Made by a program: the position numbers and the translations under genes. A stretch of DNA of 5,566 nucleotides from an uncultured Phascolarctobacterium sp. Lineage in GTDB: Bacteria > Bacillota > Negativicutes > Acidaminococcales > Acidaminococcaceae. The notes under the pieces were generated by a model, which saw nothing but the letters and a program-made list of their open reading frames with translations, did not search any database and was not told the origin of the DNA. The stretch spans positions 1 through 5,566 of the forward strand of contig CALCUU010000050.1 in the NCBI GenBank assembly GCA_937906915.1, written 5' to 3'. Within the stretch, counting starts at the first letter, position 1. Every line of letters starts with the position of its first letter. This document shows, in pieces, positions 1 through 5,485 of the stretch.

Positions 1-124
1 TAATTGAGGTTATTATAAGATACGTTATATAAAAACCATTCTCGCTTACAAAGCCTGTACCAAATGATGAGGCTAGATTTACAAATATGGAACCAAGCAA
101 AACTATGGTAATAATTTGTATCAT
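1..124 (-). CDS. Possible membrane or exported protein, N-terminal fragment cut by the window edge
   Basis: Reading leftward from an ATG at 124-122, the frame stays open for 41 codons to the window edge and begins MIQIITIVLLGSIFVNLASS. Residues 1-16 are strongly hydrophobic and a second hydrophobic stretch starts near residue 31, so the product would be a membrane protein or carry a signal segment. An in-frame TAA lies two codons before the ATG, which limits the start to this ATG or the ATT codon before it. Against the call, no good Shine-Dalgarno sequence precedes the start (the upstream bases are almost all A and T), and 41 open codons in AT-rich DNA is weak evidence. It lies on the same strand as the redox operon but beyond its terminator, so it would need its own promoter. 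The family is not recognised from this fragment. Confidence 0.35.
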   Translation of the reverse strand, partial: MIQIITIVLLGSIFVNLASSFGTGFVSENGFYITYLIITSI

Positions 125-204
125 AATTTATGGATATATACAAGTTATTTTTGTCTAAATTTTTTTGAAAAAAGTCTAGAAAAACAAAGTTTTCTACATT
201 AAAT

Positions 205-230
205 AAGGCGCTCCCTAACGGGAACGCCTT
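205..230 (-). terminator. Hairpin terminator after the three-gene redox operon
   Basis: The arms AAGGCGCTCCC (205-215) and GGGAACGCCTT (220-230) flank a 4-base loop. On the plus strand there is one C/A mismatch, but in the minus-strand transcript the same position becomes a G-U pair, so the stem is continuous there. It starts 25 bases after the stop codon of the DUF1667 gene. The following U-run is interrupted (UUAUUUAAU), so termination may be less efficient than at the 5400-5431 terminator. Confidence 0.75.
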
Positions 231-255
231 AAAATTTTTATGATACAGTTAAAAA

Positions 256-618
256 TTACATGCCACGGCTAGCAACGATATCAACGCCCAAGCCAAGAAT
301 GTCTTTAACAACTACGTCGCCAGCTTTGATGGGAGCTTGTACTTTAATGCCACGCAGGTATGCAGCGCAGTCCAAAACTCTTTCTTTAGGCAGAACGGTA
401 GAAGATACTACGGGCAGCAAGGGGAGCAAGCCACCTTCTACTGCTACGGTAGTAGTGAGCATTCTTTTGGGAGCAGTTACTTCGTCAGCAGCATATTTAG
501 GACCGCGGGGGCAGGTGTTACCGGTAACGTTGGTAACTTTGCCATCTTCAATGGTTACGGTCATTTCGCAGCCCATAGGGCACATAATGCAGTTCATAAC
601 TCTAGTTTCAACAGCCAT
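256..618 (-). CDS. DUF1667 family small iron-sulfur-type protein
   Basis: This 120-residue protein has the DUF1667 (COG3862) layout. The N-terminal motif CIMCPMGC gives Cys10, Cys13 and Cys17, and GNTCPRG supplies Cys36. That CxxCxxxC...C pattern resembles the [4Fe-4S] site at the N-terminus of molybdopterin oxidoreductases, so cluster binding is likely, though inferred from the motif. There is no signal peptide or membrane segment, so it should be cytoplasmic. It is the last gene of the redox operon, starting 15 bases after the preceding stop, with a good Shine-Dalgarno sequence (AAGGAGGG) in that gap. In families known to me, DUF1667 genes follow GlpA-like and pyridine-nucleotide oxidoreductase genes, so it is most likely a small electron-transfer subunit of that complex. 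Its biochemical role is not established. The length is normal for the family and the gene looks intact. Confidence 0.93.
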   Translation of the reverse strand: MAVETRVMNCIMCPMGCEMTVTIEDGKVTNVTGNTCPRGPKYAADEVTAPKRMLTTTVAVEGGLLPLLPVVSSTVLPKERVLDCAAYLRGIKVQAPIKAGDVVVKDILGLGVDIVASRGM

Positions 619-633
619 TTTATACCCTCCTTC

Positions 634-1902
634 TTACAGTACCAAACCAACGGTGATTTCTTCGCCAATCAGGTCGAATTTAGCAGCAGGAATTTCTACT
701 GCGATCATTTCACTGGGTTTAGCAACGGGCAACGGTTTGCTGAGGAGCACATTGTCGCCACTCTTAATTTCAAGACGTACTTTACGGTGAGGAGCACCTA
801 CACGCATAAAGAGTTTAACTTTTTCGTCAGCAGTGTTTTCGGTAGGCATGGTAAGTTTTTGCGGAACGCAGGTTCTTACGCCGTTGATAGCGCTAACCTT
901 AACTTCGCGGGTTTCGCCTTCCATTTTGCCCATAGCTTTCAATGCTGCATATTTACCAGCGATTTCTGCTTCGTCAGATACGAAGTCTACCAAATCGTGT
1001 ACGTGAACTACGTTGCCAGCAGCAAAGAAGCCGTCAAGGCTGGTTTCACGATGTTGGTCAACAACAGGACCAGCAGTCAACGGAGCCATATCCAAGTTCA
1101 AGCCATTGGACAATTCGTTTTCAGGAATGAGGCCAACGGAAAGAAGTACGGTATCGCATTCGATATCAAATTCAGTACCGGGGATGGGAGCCATCTTATC
1201 GTCAACTTTCGCAACGGTAATACCGGTTACGCGGGTTTCGCCATGAATTTTAACGATGGTGTGGGACAGATACAGAGGAATGTCGTAATCGTGCAAGCAT
1301 TGTACGATGTTACGGGTCAAGCCGTTAGAGAAGGGGCAGATTTCAAGTACAGCTTGTACTTTGCAGCCTTCGAGGCTCATACGGCGAGCCATTACGAGGC
1401 CGATGTCGCCAGAACCCAAAATAACGATTTTGTGACCGGGCAGATAGCCTTCCATATTTACCATACGTTGTGCAGCGCCTGCAGTGAATACGCCAGCGGG
1501 ACGTTCACCCGGAGTACGGATAGCGCCACGAGTACGTTCACGGCAACCCATGGTCAGGATAACGGTTTTGCCTTTAAGTTCCAGCAAGCCTTTTTCCGGG
1601 CTAACTGCGATAACGGTTTTATCAGGTTTAACTTCGAGAACCATGGTATCAACCAAGGTTTCGATTTCCGGTTTGTCTTTAATCATTTCGATGCAACGAT
1701 AAGCATAGCCAGGACCGGTCAATTCTTCTTTGAAGTGATGCAGGCCAAAGCCATTGTGAATGCATTGTTGCAGAATGCCGCCAAGTTCGCGGTCACGTTC
1801 GATAACGATAATCTTTTTAGCGCCATTTTCCCATGCGCTGTAAGCAGCAGAAAGACCAGCAGGGCCGCCGCCAATAATAATTACATCATATAATTGGTTC
1901 AT
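634..1902 (-). CDS. FAD-dependent pyridine nucleotide oxidoreductase, probable subunit of a GlpA-like dehydrogenase complex
   Basis: This 422-residue flavoprotein begins with an FAD-binding Rossmann motif (VIIIGGGPAGLSAA, Gly11/13/16, acidic Glu35). The conserved GGILQQCIHNGFGL block at 41-54 is typical of this subgroup. A second dinucleotide motif, GSGDIG (163-168), should bind NAD(P)H. The second FAD motif is GFFAAGNVVHVHDLVD (291-306), followed by a roughly 90-residue C-terminal extension. No CxxC redox disulfide is present, so it is not a thioredoxin reductase despite the shared fold. The probable role is to pass electrons between the neighbouring FAD dehydrogenase and NAD(P) or another carrier. 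Its size and position recall GlpB of the E. coli GlpABC enzyme, but it has an NAD-binding motif and there is no GlpC-type membrane anchor here. It starts 2 bases after the upstream stop and is probably translationally coupled. The substrate of the whole complex is inferred, not shown. Confidence 0.95.
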   Translation of the reverse strand: MNQLYDVIIIGGGPAGLSAAYSAWENGAKKIIVIERDRELGGILQQCIHNGFGLHHFKEELTGPGYAYRCIEMIKDKPEIETLVDTMVLEVKPDKTVIAVSPEKGLLELKGKTVILTMGCRERTRGAIRTPGERPAGVFTAGAAQRMVNMEGYLPGHKIVILGSGDIGLVMARRMSLEGCKVQAVLEICPFSNGLTRNIVQCLHDYDIPLYLSHTIVKIHGETRVTGITVAKVDDKMAPIPGTEFDIECDTVLLSVGLIPENELSNGLNLDMAPLTAGPVVDQHRETSLDGFFAAGNVVHVHDLVDFVSDEAEIAGKYAALKAMGKMEGETREVKVSAINGVRTCVPQKLTMPTENTADEKVKLFMRVGAPHRKVRLEIKSGDNVLLSKPLPVAKPSEMIAVEIPAAKFDLIGEEITVGLVL

Positions 1903-1904
1903 AA

Positions 1905-3365
1905 TTATTCCTCCCCGCCATCAGCTGCATATTTTTCGTAGAACATATTGGAATCAGTACGTTCTTTCAAAACTTCGGTAATGGGAATGTTCAGTTCGCG
2001 AGCCAAAATTTGGGTAACACGCGGACCACAGAAGCCACCTTGGCAACGACCCATACCTGCACGGGTACGACGTTTTACGCCGTCAACAGTACGTGCGCCA
2101 ACAGGAGAGTTGATTGCTTCTACGATTTCACCTTCGGTGATGGTTTCGCAGCGGCAAATTACACGACCGTAGAGGTTGTTTTCTTCGATTGCTTTAGCTT
2201 GTTCAGTTCTGGTCATGCGCAAGAAAGCTTTTTTCTTGGGCAGTTCAGCTTTGAAATTAGCTTTTTTAGCAGCACCGCTTACACGAGCGATTTCTGCAGC
2301 AACAAGTTCGCCAACTGCAGGAGCAGCGGTCAAACCGGGGGATTGCATACCAGCAGCATTGAAGAAGCCTTCAACATCGGAAGGACCAATGATGAAATCG
2401 CCGGTGCTGGAAACTGCACGCAAGCCTGCGAATTGGGTAATAGCTTGACCCATGGGCAGGTTGGGGATCAGTTTACGAGCAGAGGTCATGATTTCGTTCA
2501 TGCCTTCGTTGGTAACTGCATGGTCTTCTTTATCTTCCAATTCATTAGCGTTGGGGCCAATGAAGGTGTTACCGTGGGTAGTGGTGCAAACCAAAATACC
2601 TTTGGATTTTTTGGTGGGGCAGGGGAATACGATGCCGTAAACCAAGCTATTGCAAGCGGTTTTATCGAACAAAATGTATTCGCCTTTACGAGCAGTAATA
2701 GTAAAGCTGTCATCGCCAGCCAATTTAGCAATTTCGTCAGCGTAAACGCCAGCAGCGTTAACTACATATTTAGTTTTGATAACGCCTTTGTTAGTTTCAA
2801 CGCCTGCAATGCGACCGTCTTCTTTAATGAAGCCCAAAACTTTGGTATCGCACATAACTTCTGCACCGTTTTGTACTGCGCATTGAGCAAATGCTACAGT
2901 TGCGCCAAAGGGCCAGCACACACCAGCACTGGGAGCCCACAAAGCGCCTTTAACGTTTTGCAGATTAGGTTCTTGCTCAACTACTTCGTCAGCAGCCAAA
3001 ATTTGCAAGCCTTCAACACCGTTAGCATTGCCACGTGCCATCAGCTCTTGCAAAGTTGCCATTTCTTCGTCAGTAGTAGCAACAACCAAGGAACCAGTCC
3101 ATTTAATATCTAAATCCAGTTCTTTTTCCAATTGATGATACAATCTGTTACCACGTACATTGGTAATAGCTTTCAAGCTACCGGTAGGAGCGTCAAAGCC
3201 AGCGTGCAAAATAGCACTGTTTGCTTTAGTAGTACCCAAAGAAACGTCGGGTTCTTTTTCTACCAAAACACATTGTAAATCATATTTGGAAAGTTCACGT
3301 AAAATAGCAGTACCGACAATACCGCCGCCGATAACGACAACGTCAGTAGATTTTACAAATTCCAT
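1905..3365 (-). CDS. GlpA-like FAD-dependent dehydrogenase with C-terminal BFD-type [2Fe-2S] domain
   Basis: The 486-residue protein has two parts. Residues 7 to about 365 form a DAO-type FAD oxidoreductase. It has VIGGGIVG (Gly13/15/18), Glu36 as the ribose-binding acid, the NSAILHAGFDA block at 49-59 typical of GlpA/GlpO-like and hydroxy-acid dehydrogenases, VVNAAGVYAD (201-210), and a closing GMQSPGLTAAPAVGE (339-353). Residues about 400-455 form a BFD-like [2Fe-2S] domain with Cys404, Cys406, Cys441 and Cys446 (CRC...CQGGFC). This is the E. coli GlpA architecture, so anaerobic sn-glycerol 3-phosphate oxidation to dihydroxyacetone phosphate is the leading guess. An L-2-hydroxyglutarate or amino/imino-acid dehydrogenase remains possible. 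It is the first gene of the operon. The start is supported by GAGGAAG 7 bases upstream. There is no signal peptide, so it should be cytoplasmic or peripherally membrane-associated. No glycerol kinase or facilitator gene is visible to settle the substrate. Confidence 0.94.
   Translation of the reverse strand: MEFVKSTDVVVIGGGIVGTAILRELSKYDLQCVLVEKEPDVSLGTTKANSAILHAGFDAPTGSLKAITNVRGNRLYHQLEKELDLDIKWTGSLVVATTDEEMATLQELMARGNANGVEGLQILAADEVVEQEPNLQNVKGALWAPSAGVCWPFGATVAFAQCAVQNGAEVMCDTKVLGFIKEDGRIAGVETNKGVIKTKYVVNAAGVYADEIAKLAGDDSFTITARKGEYILFDKTACNSLVYGIVFPCPTKKSKGILVCTTTHGNTFIGPNANELEDKEDHAVTNEGMNEIMTSARKLIPNLPMGQAITQFAGLRAVSSTGDFIIGPSDVEGFFNAAGMQSPGLTAAPAVGELVAAEIARVSGAAKKANFKAELPKKKAFLRMTRTEQAKAIEENNLYGRVICRCETITEGEIVEAINSPVGARTVDGVKRRTRAGMGRCQGGFCGPRVTQILARELNIPITEVLKERTDSNMFYEKYAADGGEE
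1908..1914 (-). promoter_or_regulatory. Shine-Dalgarno site inside the end of the upstream gene (translational coupling)
   Basis: On the minus strand GGAGGAA lies 5 bases before the ATG of the 634-1902 gene. The same bases encode the last Gly-Glu-Glu residues of the upstream dehydrogenase, just before its TAA. Ribosomes ending the first gene therefore finish on the binding site of the second, which favours equal amounts of the two proteins, as expected for partners in a complex. Confidence 0.75.
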
Positions 3366-3409
3366 TCCTTCACTTCCTCACTGAATTTTAAAAATAATAA
3401 TGCACTTTC

Positions 3410-3438
3410 ATTCTAACACAAAATAATTAAAAAAAGAA
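3410..3438 (-). promoter_or_regulatory. Probable promoter of the redox operon (extended -10)
   Basis: On the minus strand TGTTAGAAT (3418-3410) is an extended -10 element: TG, one base, then TAGAAT, which matches five of six bases of TATAAT. The -35 position at 17 bp spacing reads TTCTTT (3438-3433), a poor match, which is common when a TGn extension is present. Transcription would begin near 3403, giving a leader of roughly 40 bases before the dehydrogenase start. A weak CcpA-site-like sequence overlaps the same position (see findings). Confidence 0.45.
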
Positions 3439-3454
3439 CTATTTTATGATAACA

Positions 3455-3460
3455 TATAAT
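3455..3460 (+). promoter_or_regulatory. Probable -10 box for the rightward envelope genes
   Basis: A perfect TATAAT lies 62 bases before the start codon at 3523. No convincing -35 box stands 16-18 bases upstream, where the sequence is A-rich (AAAAGAACT). Transcription from about 3467 would place the DnaA-box cluster and palindrome in the 5' leader. The redox-operon promoter lies about 40 bp to the left, so the two units diverge from one compact regulatory region. Confidence 0.4.
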
Positions 3461-3476
3461 GTAGAAAAGCAAGTTT

Positions 3477-3509
3477 TTATCCACATATTTATTAACAGCC
3501 TGTTGATAA
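3477..3509. promoter_or_regulatory. Cluster of DnaA-box-like 9-mers
   Basis: TTATCCACA at 3477-3485 is an exact match to the consensus DnaA box TTATnCACA. TTATTAACA at 3489-3497 and, on the opposite strand, TTATCAACA at 3509-3501 each differ from that consensus at one position. The first two start 12 bp apart and the third is in inverted orientation. The sequence match is seen directly. DnaA binding, and any role in gene control or DnaA titration, is inferred. No dnaA, dnaN or other origin gene is nearby, so this is unlikely to be oriC. Confidence 0.4.
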
Positions 3510-3510
3510 A
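3488..3510. repeat. Near-perfect palindrome touching the Shine-Dalgarno site
   Basis: The arms TTTATTAACAG (3488-3498) and CTGTTGATAAA (3500-3510) are inverted copies with one mismatch and a single central base. The right arm ends where GGAGG begins. As DNA it could be an operator for a dimeric regulator, and it contains two of the DnaA-box-like 9-mers. As RNA the one-base loop is too tight, so the centre would open, but a hairpin beside the ribosome binding site is still possible. Confidence 0.5.
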
Positions 3511-3517
3511 GGAGGTG
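3510..3517 (+). promoter_or_regulatory. Strong Shine-Dalgarno site for the exported protein gene
   Basis: AGGAGGTG is a long match to the 16S anti-Shine-Dalgarno sequence. It lies 5 bases before the ATG at 3523 and fixes that start, which also gives a clean signal peptide. Confidence 0.85.
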
Positions 3518-3522
3518 CCTGT

Positions 3523-4053
3523 ATGCGCAAGATTTTACTTCTTACCCTCTTCCTGTGCAGCTTAATTTTTACAGCCTTCGCCGCAGAAAACAAAGAGCAG
3601 GAAATAGCCCTGGTTACTCCTGCTGAAACCATCACCCTTGAGGAAATGAACGCACGCTTAAATAAGGGAGAAGGCACAGATTTATACCTAAAGCTGGCTG
3701 ATAACGAGGTTGCCGTTTATAAAAATGCAGGCAAAGACCGTTCCCTGCGCAGGCAAATTGTCCTCACCACGCCCAATAGCGATATGTTGCGTTTATATAC
3801 CAACGATAAAAACACCTTCCGCCAAATGTCTAAGCTGCTGCGTGATTACGAAGAAGGCAATAAAAACTTCAACGGTTACTACGTGATTACGGATGTTGAC
3901 CCGGAAAAAGAAGTAAGCGATAAAATTACCATCTATCGCTTTTGGTTCATGAAGCTGGAAAAAGAACGCCACAGTCGTCGCATACCCATAGGCATCGGTA
4001 TTGGCATAGGTGGGGGACACCATCGCGGTCCGTGGATTGGCATTGGACTTTAA
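3523..4053 (+). CDS. Exported protein of unknown function with Gly/Ile-rich C-terminal tail
   Basis: I do not recognise the family of this 176-residue protein. It opens with a classic Sec signal peptide: Arg2-Lys3, a hydrophobic core at 4-19, and likely cleavage after Ala20 (AFA then AE). Cys12 is not in a lipobox, so it is not a lipoprotein. The mature part up to about residue 150 is charged, with many Lys, Glu, Asp and Arg residues. It includes TLEEMNARL (38-46), YLKLADNEVAVYKNAG (55-70) and FNGYYVITDVDPEKEV (116-131), and looks like a soluble alpha/beta domain. After a basic patch (KERHSRR, 147-153) comes an unusual tail of about 20 residues made mostly of Gly and Ile with a His-His pair (GIGIGIGGGHHRGPW). 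Such a tail might insert in a membrane, self-associate or bind metal; all three are guesses. It is the first gene of a probable three-gene unit, followed 34 bases later by a lipoprotein nuclease. Confidence 0.88.
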   Translation: MRKILLLTLFLCSLIFTAFAAENKEQEIALVTPAETITLEEMNARLNKGEGTDLYLKLADNEVAVYKNAGKDRSLRRQIVLTTPNSDMLRLYTNDKNTFRQMSKLLRDYEEGNKNFNGYYVITDVDPEKEVSDKITIYRFWFMKLEKERHSRRIPIGIGIGIGGGHHRGPWIGIGL

Positions 4054-4087
4054 AGCAAAGTAACTTATATCTAATTGGAGAACACCA

Positions 4088-4603
4088 GTGAAATTCTTAA
4101 AAATTATATTCCTTATAGTAACAATACTTTTTGCACTTGTTGGTTGTAAGCCTAATAATGTTGATGCACCCGTCGCCGCTGTCGTAGGCAAGGTTGTTAA
4201 AGTTGTTGATGGCGACACCGTTCATGTTTACAACAGCAAGGGAACCTACAAAATTCGTCTTTCCGGCATAGATGCGCCGGAGCGCGGTCAAGCCTACGGA
4301 AAACGTGCCAAAGAACATTTAACCCAGCTTGTTGCAGGCAAGCAGGTAATCGCCATTGTAGAAAGCAAGGATAGATACGGACGCTACGTTGCTAAAATAA
4401 ATTGCAACAGCCAAGATGTTTGCGCCCAAATGCTCAAGGCAGGCTACGCCTGGCACTACAAAAAATATGACGGCAACAAGTATTACACAGAACTGCAACA
4501 GGAAGCACGCAAATCAAAACGAGGCTTGTGGGCAGATAAGAAACCTTTAGCTCCGTGGGATTACCGCAAAATGCAAAAAGAAAAGTATAGTGAGAAGATG
4601 TAA
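4088..4603 (+). CDS. Thermonuclease (staphylococcal nuclease-like) lipoprotein
   Basis: This 171-residue secreted nuclease should cut DNA and RNA in a calcium-dependent way, as known for the SNase family (PF00565). Residues 1-20 are a lipoprotein signal with lipobox LVGC, so Cys20 would be lipidated and the enzyme anchored outside the cytoplasmic membrane. The SNase domain covers about 33-155. The family's catalytic set is complete by alignment with the S. aureus enzyme: Asp43 in VVDGDT, Arg57, Asp62 and Glu65 in IRLSGIDAPE, and Arg99 in KDRYGR. The conserved C-terminal blocks AGYAWHY (118-124) and RGLWAD (145-150) are present. Cys106 and Cys112 could form a disulfide. The start is GTG, supported by GGAG 7 bases upstream and by the signal peptide it produces. 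It probably scavenges nucleic acid or degrades it at the cell surface. It shares a transcription unit with the exported protein before it and the SPFH protein after it. Confidence 0.95.
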   Translation: MKFLKIIFLIVTILFALVGCKPNNVDAPVAAVVGKVVKVVDGDTVHVYNSKGTYKIRLSGIDAPERGQAYGKRAKEHLTQLVAGKQVIAIVESKDRYGRYVAKINCNSQDVCAQMLKAGYAWHYKKYDGNKYYTELQQEARKSKRGLWADKKPLAPWDYRKMQKEKYSEKM

Positions 4604-4642
4604 AAATAAAAACAAATAATTTTATATAACTGGAGGTATTTT

Positions 4643-5392
4643 ATGAACATTAACCCTAAATATTTTGTTGGTCTTGGTGGATTTGCCCTAACAGGTTTAA
4701 TTGCGCTGGCAATTTTCCTCGGCTCTTGGACTATTGTCGAAACTGGTGAGCGTGGCGTTGTTTTAAGACTTGGTCGCTATGCAGAAACCATGGACGAAGG
4801 CTTGAACTTTAAAATTCCCGTGGTGGATAAGGTTGTAAAGCTTAACATTCGCGACGTTAATCTTGGCGTAGATACTGAGGTTAGCTCCGGCGACATGCAA
4901 ACCATTCGCGTAAAAACTTCTTTGATTTACGCACTTGACCCTCAAAACGTAGGCACCATTTACCAAAAGTACAATGTGAACTACGAAAACATTTTGATTA
5001 AACCCTTGCTCTTAGAATCTATCAACAGCGTAGTTGCTAATTATCCCATCGAAGCTTTCGTTGAAAAACGTGCAGAAATCTCTGAACGTATTAAAGAAAC
5101 CTTCCTTTCCAAAGCTGGTCACAATGGCATTATCGTAAAAAGCCTGATGATTACCGAGCATGACTTTAGCGACGAGTTCAACAAGGCAATCGAAGATAAA
5201 AAGATTGCGGAACAAGGCGCACTTAAAGCTAAGTACGATTTGGAACGTGTAACCCTGGAAGCTAAGGCGCAAATGGAAAAACAAAAATCCCTTAATCAAA
5301 TGGTTCTTCAAGAAAAAGCCATTGATAAGTGGGACGGCAAGCTGCCTCAATATTTCAGCGGTGGCGAATTGCCTTTTATTATGAGCAAATAA
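4643..5392 (+). CDS. SPFH/Band 7 (prohibitin-family) membrane protein
   Basis: This 249-residue protein has one N-terminal membrane segment (about 8-29). An SPFH/Band 7 domain follows (about 30-200), beginning VETGERGVVLRLGRY and continuing DEGLNFKIPVVDKVVKLNIRD. The helical region at about 180-227, rich in Glu, Lys and Ala, is expected to form a coiled coil for oligomer assembly. The C-terminus WDGKLPQYFSGGELPFI is typical of bacterial prohibitin-like proteins. Family members form large ring or cage assemblies on the membrane, often with FtsH-type proteases or in membrane microdomains. No partner protease gene is in view. It lacks the protease-like sequence of HflC/HflK partners and stands alone rather than as a pair. 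The start has TGGAGGT 5 bases upstream. It ends just before a strong terminator. The 39-base AT-rich gap from the nuclease gene shows no clear promoter, so co-transcription is likely. Confidence 0.95.
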   Translation: MNINPKYFVGLGGFALTGLIALAIFLGSWTIVETGERGVVLRLGRYAETMDEGLNFKIPVVDKVVKLNIRDVNLGVDTEVSSGDMQTIRVKTSLIYALDPQNVGTIYQKYNVNYENILIKPLLLESINSVVANYPIEAFVEKRAEISERIKETFLSKAGHNGIIVKSLMITEHDFSDEFNKAIEDKKIAEQGALKAKYDLERVTLEAKAQMEKQKSLNQMVLQEKAIDKWDGKLPQYFSGGELPFIMSK

Positions 5393-5399
5393 ATAAGTA

Positions 5400-5431
5400 A
5401 AAAAGGACGGCTCGTAAGAGCCGTCCTTTTT
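5400..5431 (+). terminator. Strong intrinsic terminator after the SPFH gene
   Basis: AAGGACGGCTC and GAGCCGTCCTT form a perfect stem around a GTAA (GNRA-type) loop at 5414-5417. The stem continues into flanking A and T runs, giving up to 14 pairs followed by a T-run ending at 5431. It starts 7 bases after the SPFH stop codon. The A-run on the left makes it potentially active in both directions, although no leftward gene lies to its right within the window. Confidence 0.95.
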
Positions 5432-5463
5432 CGTTCAGGCAGAATTAAAAAAACCTTAATCTG

Positions 5464-5485
5464 CATCCGGTTGATTCCCATCCGG
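5464..5485. repeat. Direct repeat CATCCGG around the -35 box
   Basis: CATCCGG occurs at 5464-5470 and again at 5479-5485, 15 bp apart start to start, on either side of the -35 hexamer at 5471-5476. Because CCGG is itself palindromic, the pair can also be read as an inverted repeat TCCGG, 11 bp, CCGGA (5466-5486). Placement over the promoter suggests an operator, but a chance repeat cannot be excluded. Confidence 0.35.

Noticed and set aside
175..203. Similarity between the minus-strand stretch TAATGTAGAAAA near 190-201 and the plus-strand stretch at 3457-3468
   Set aside because: A 12-base match between AT-rich intergenic regions is expected by chance when both strands of a window this size are compared, so it is not called a shared regulatory element.
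260..790. A 176-codon plus-strand frame across the DUF1667 gene and its junction with the flavoprotein gene
   Set aside because: It overlaps two real genes in antisense and has no motif or convincing ribosome binding site.
337..1893. A 518-codon plus-strand frame overlapping the flavoprotein and DUF1667 genes
   Set aside because: It runs in register antisense to two clearly conserved genes. Its translation is rich in Phe, Asn, Ser and His with no recognisable motif, and it has no ribosome binding site of note. It is a by-product of codon bias.
2010..3113. A 367-codon plus-strand frame overlapping the GlpA-like gene
   Set aside because: It is likewise an in-register antisense shadow of a gene with intact FAD and Fe-S motifs, and its composition is not protein-like.
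3477..3509. The DnaA-box cluster as a chromosomal replication origin
   Set aside because: No dnaA, dnaN, gidA or rpmH gene is nearby, and only one box is exact. The boxes are reported as a cluster only.
3793..4218. A minus-strand frame of 141 codons opposite the exported protein and nuclease genes
   Set aside because: It spans the junction of two genes whose signal peptides and catalytic motifs are clear on the plus strand. Its Thr/Ala-rich start is just antisense composition.
5439..5464. Second hairpin after the main terminator (GCAGA-A-TTAA and TTAATCTGC)
   Set aside because: The stem is AT-rich with a bulge and is not followed by a T-run. The strong terminator just upstream already explains the end of the unit.
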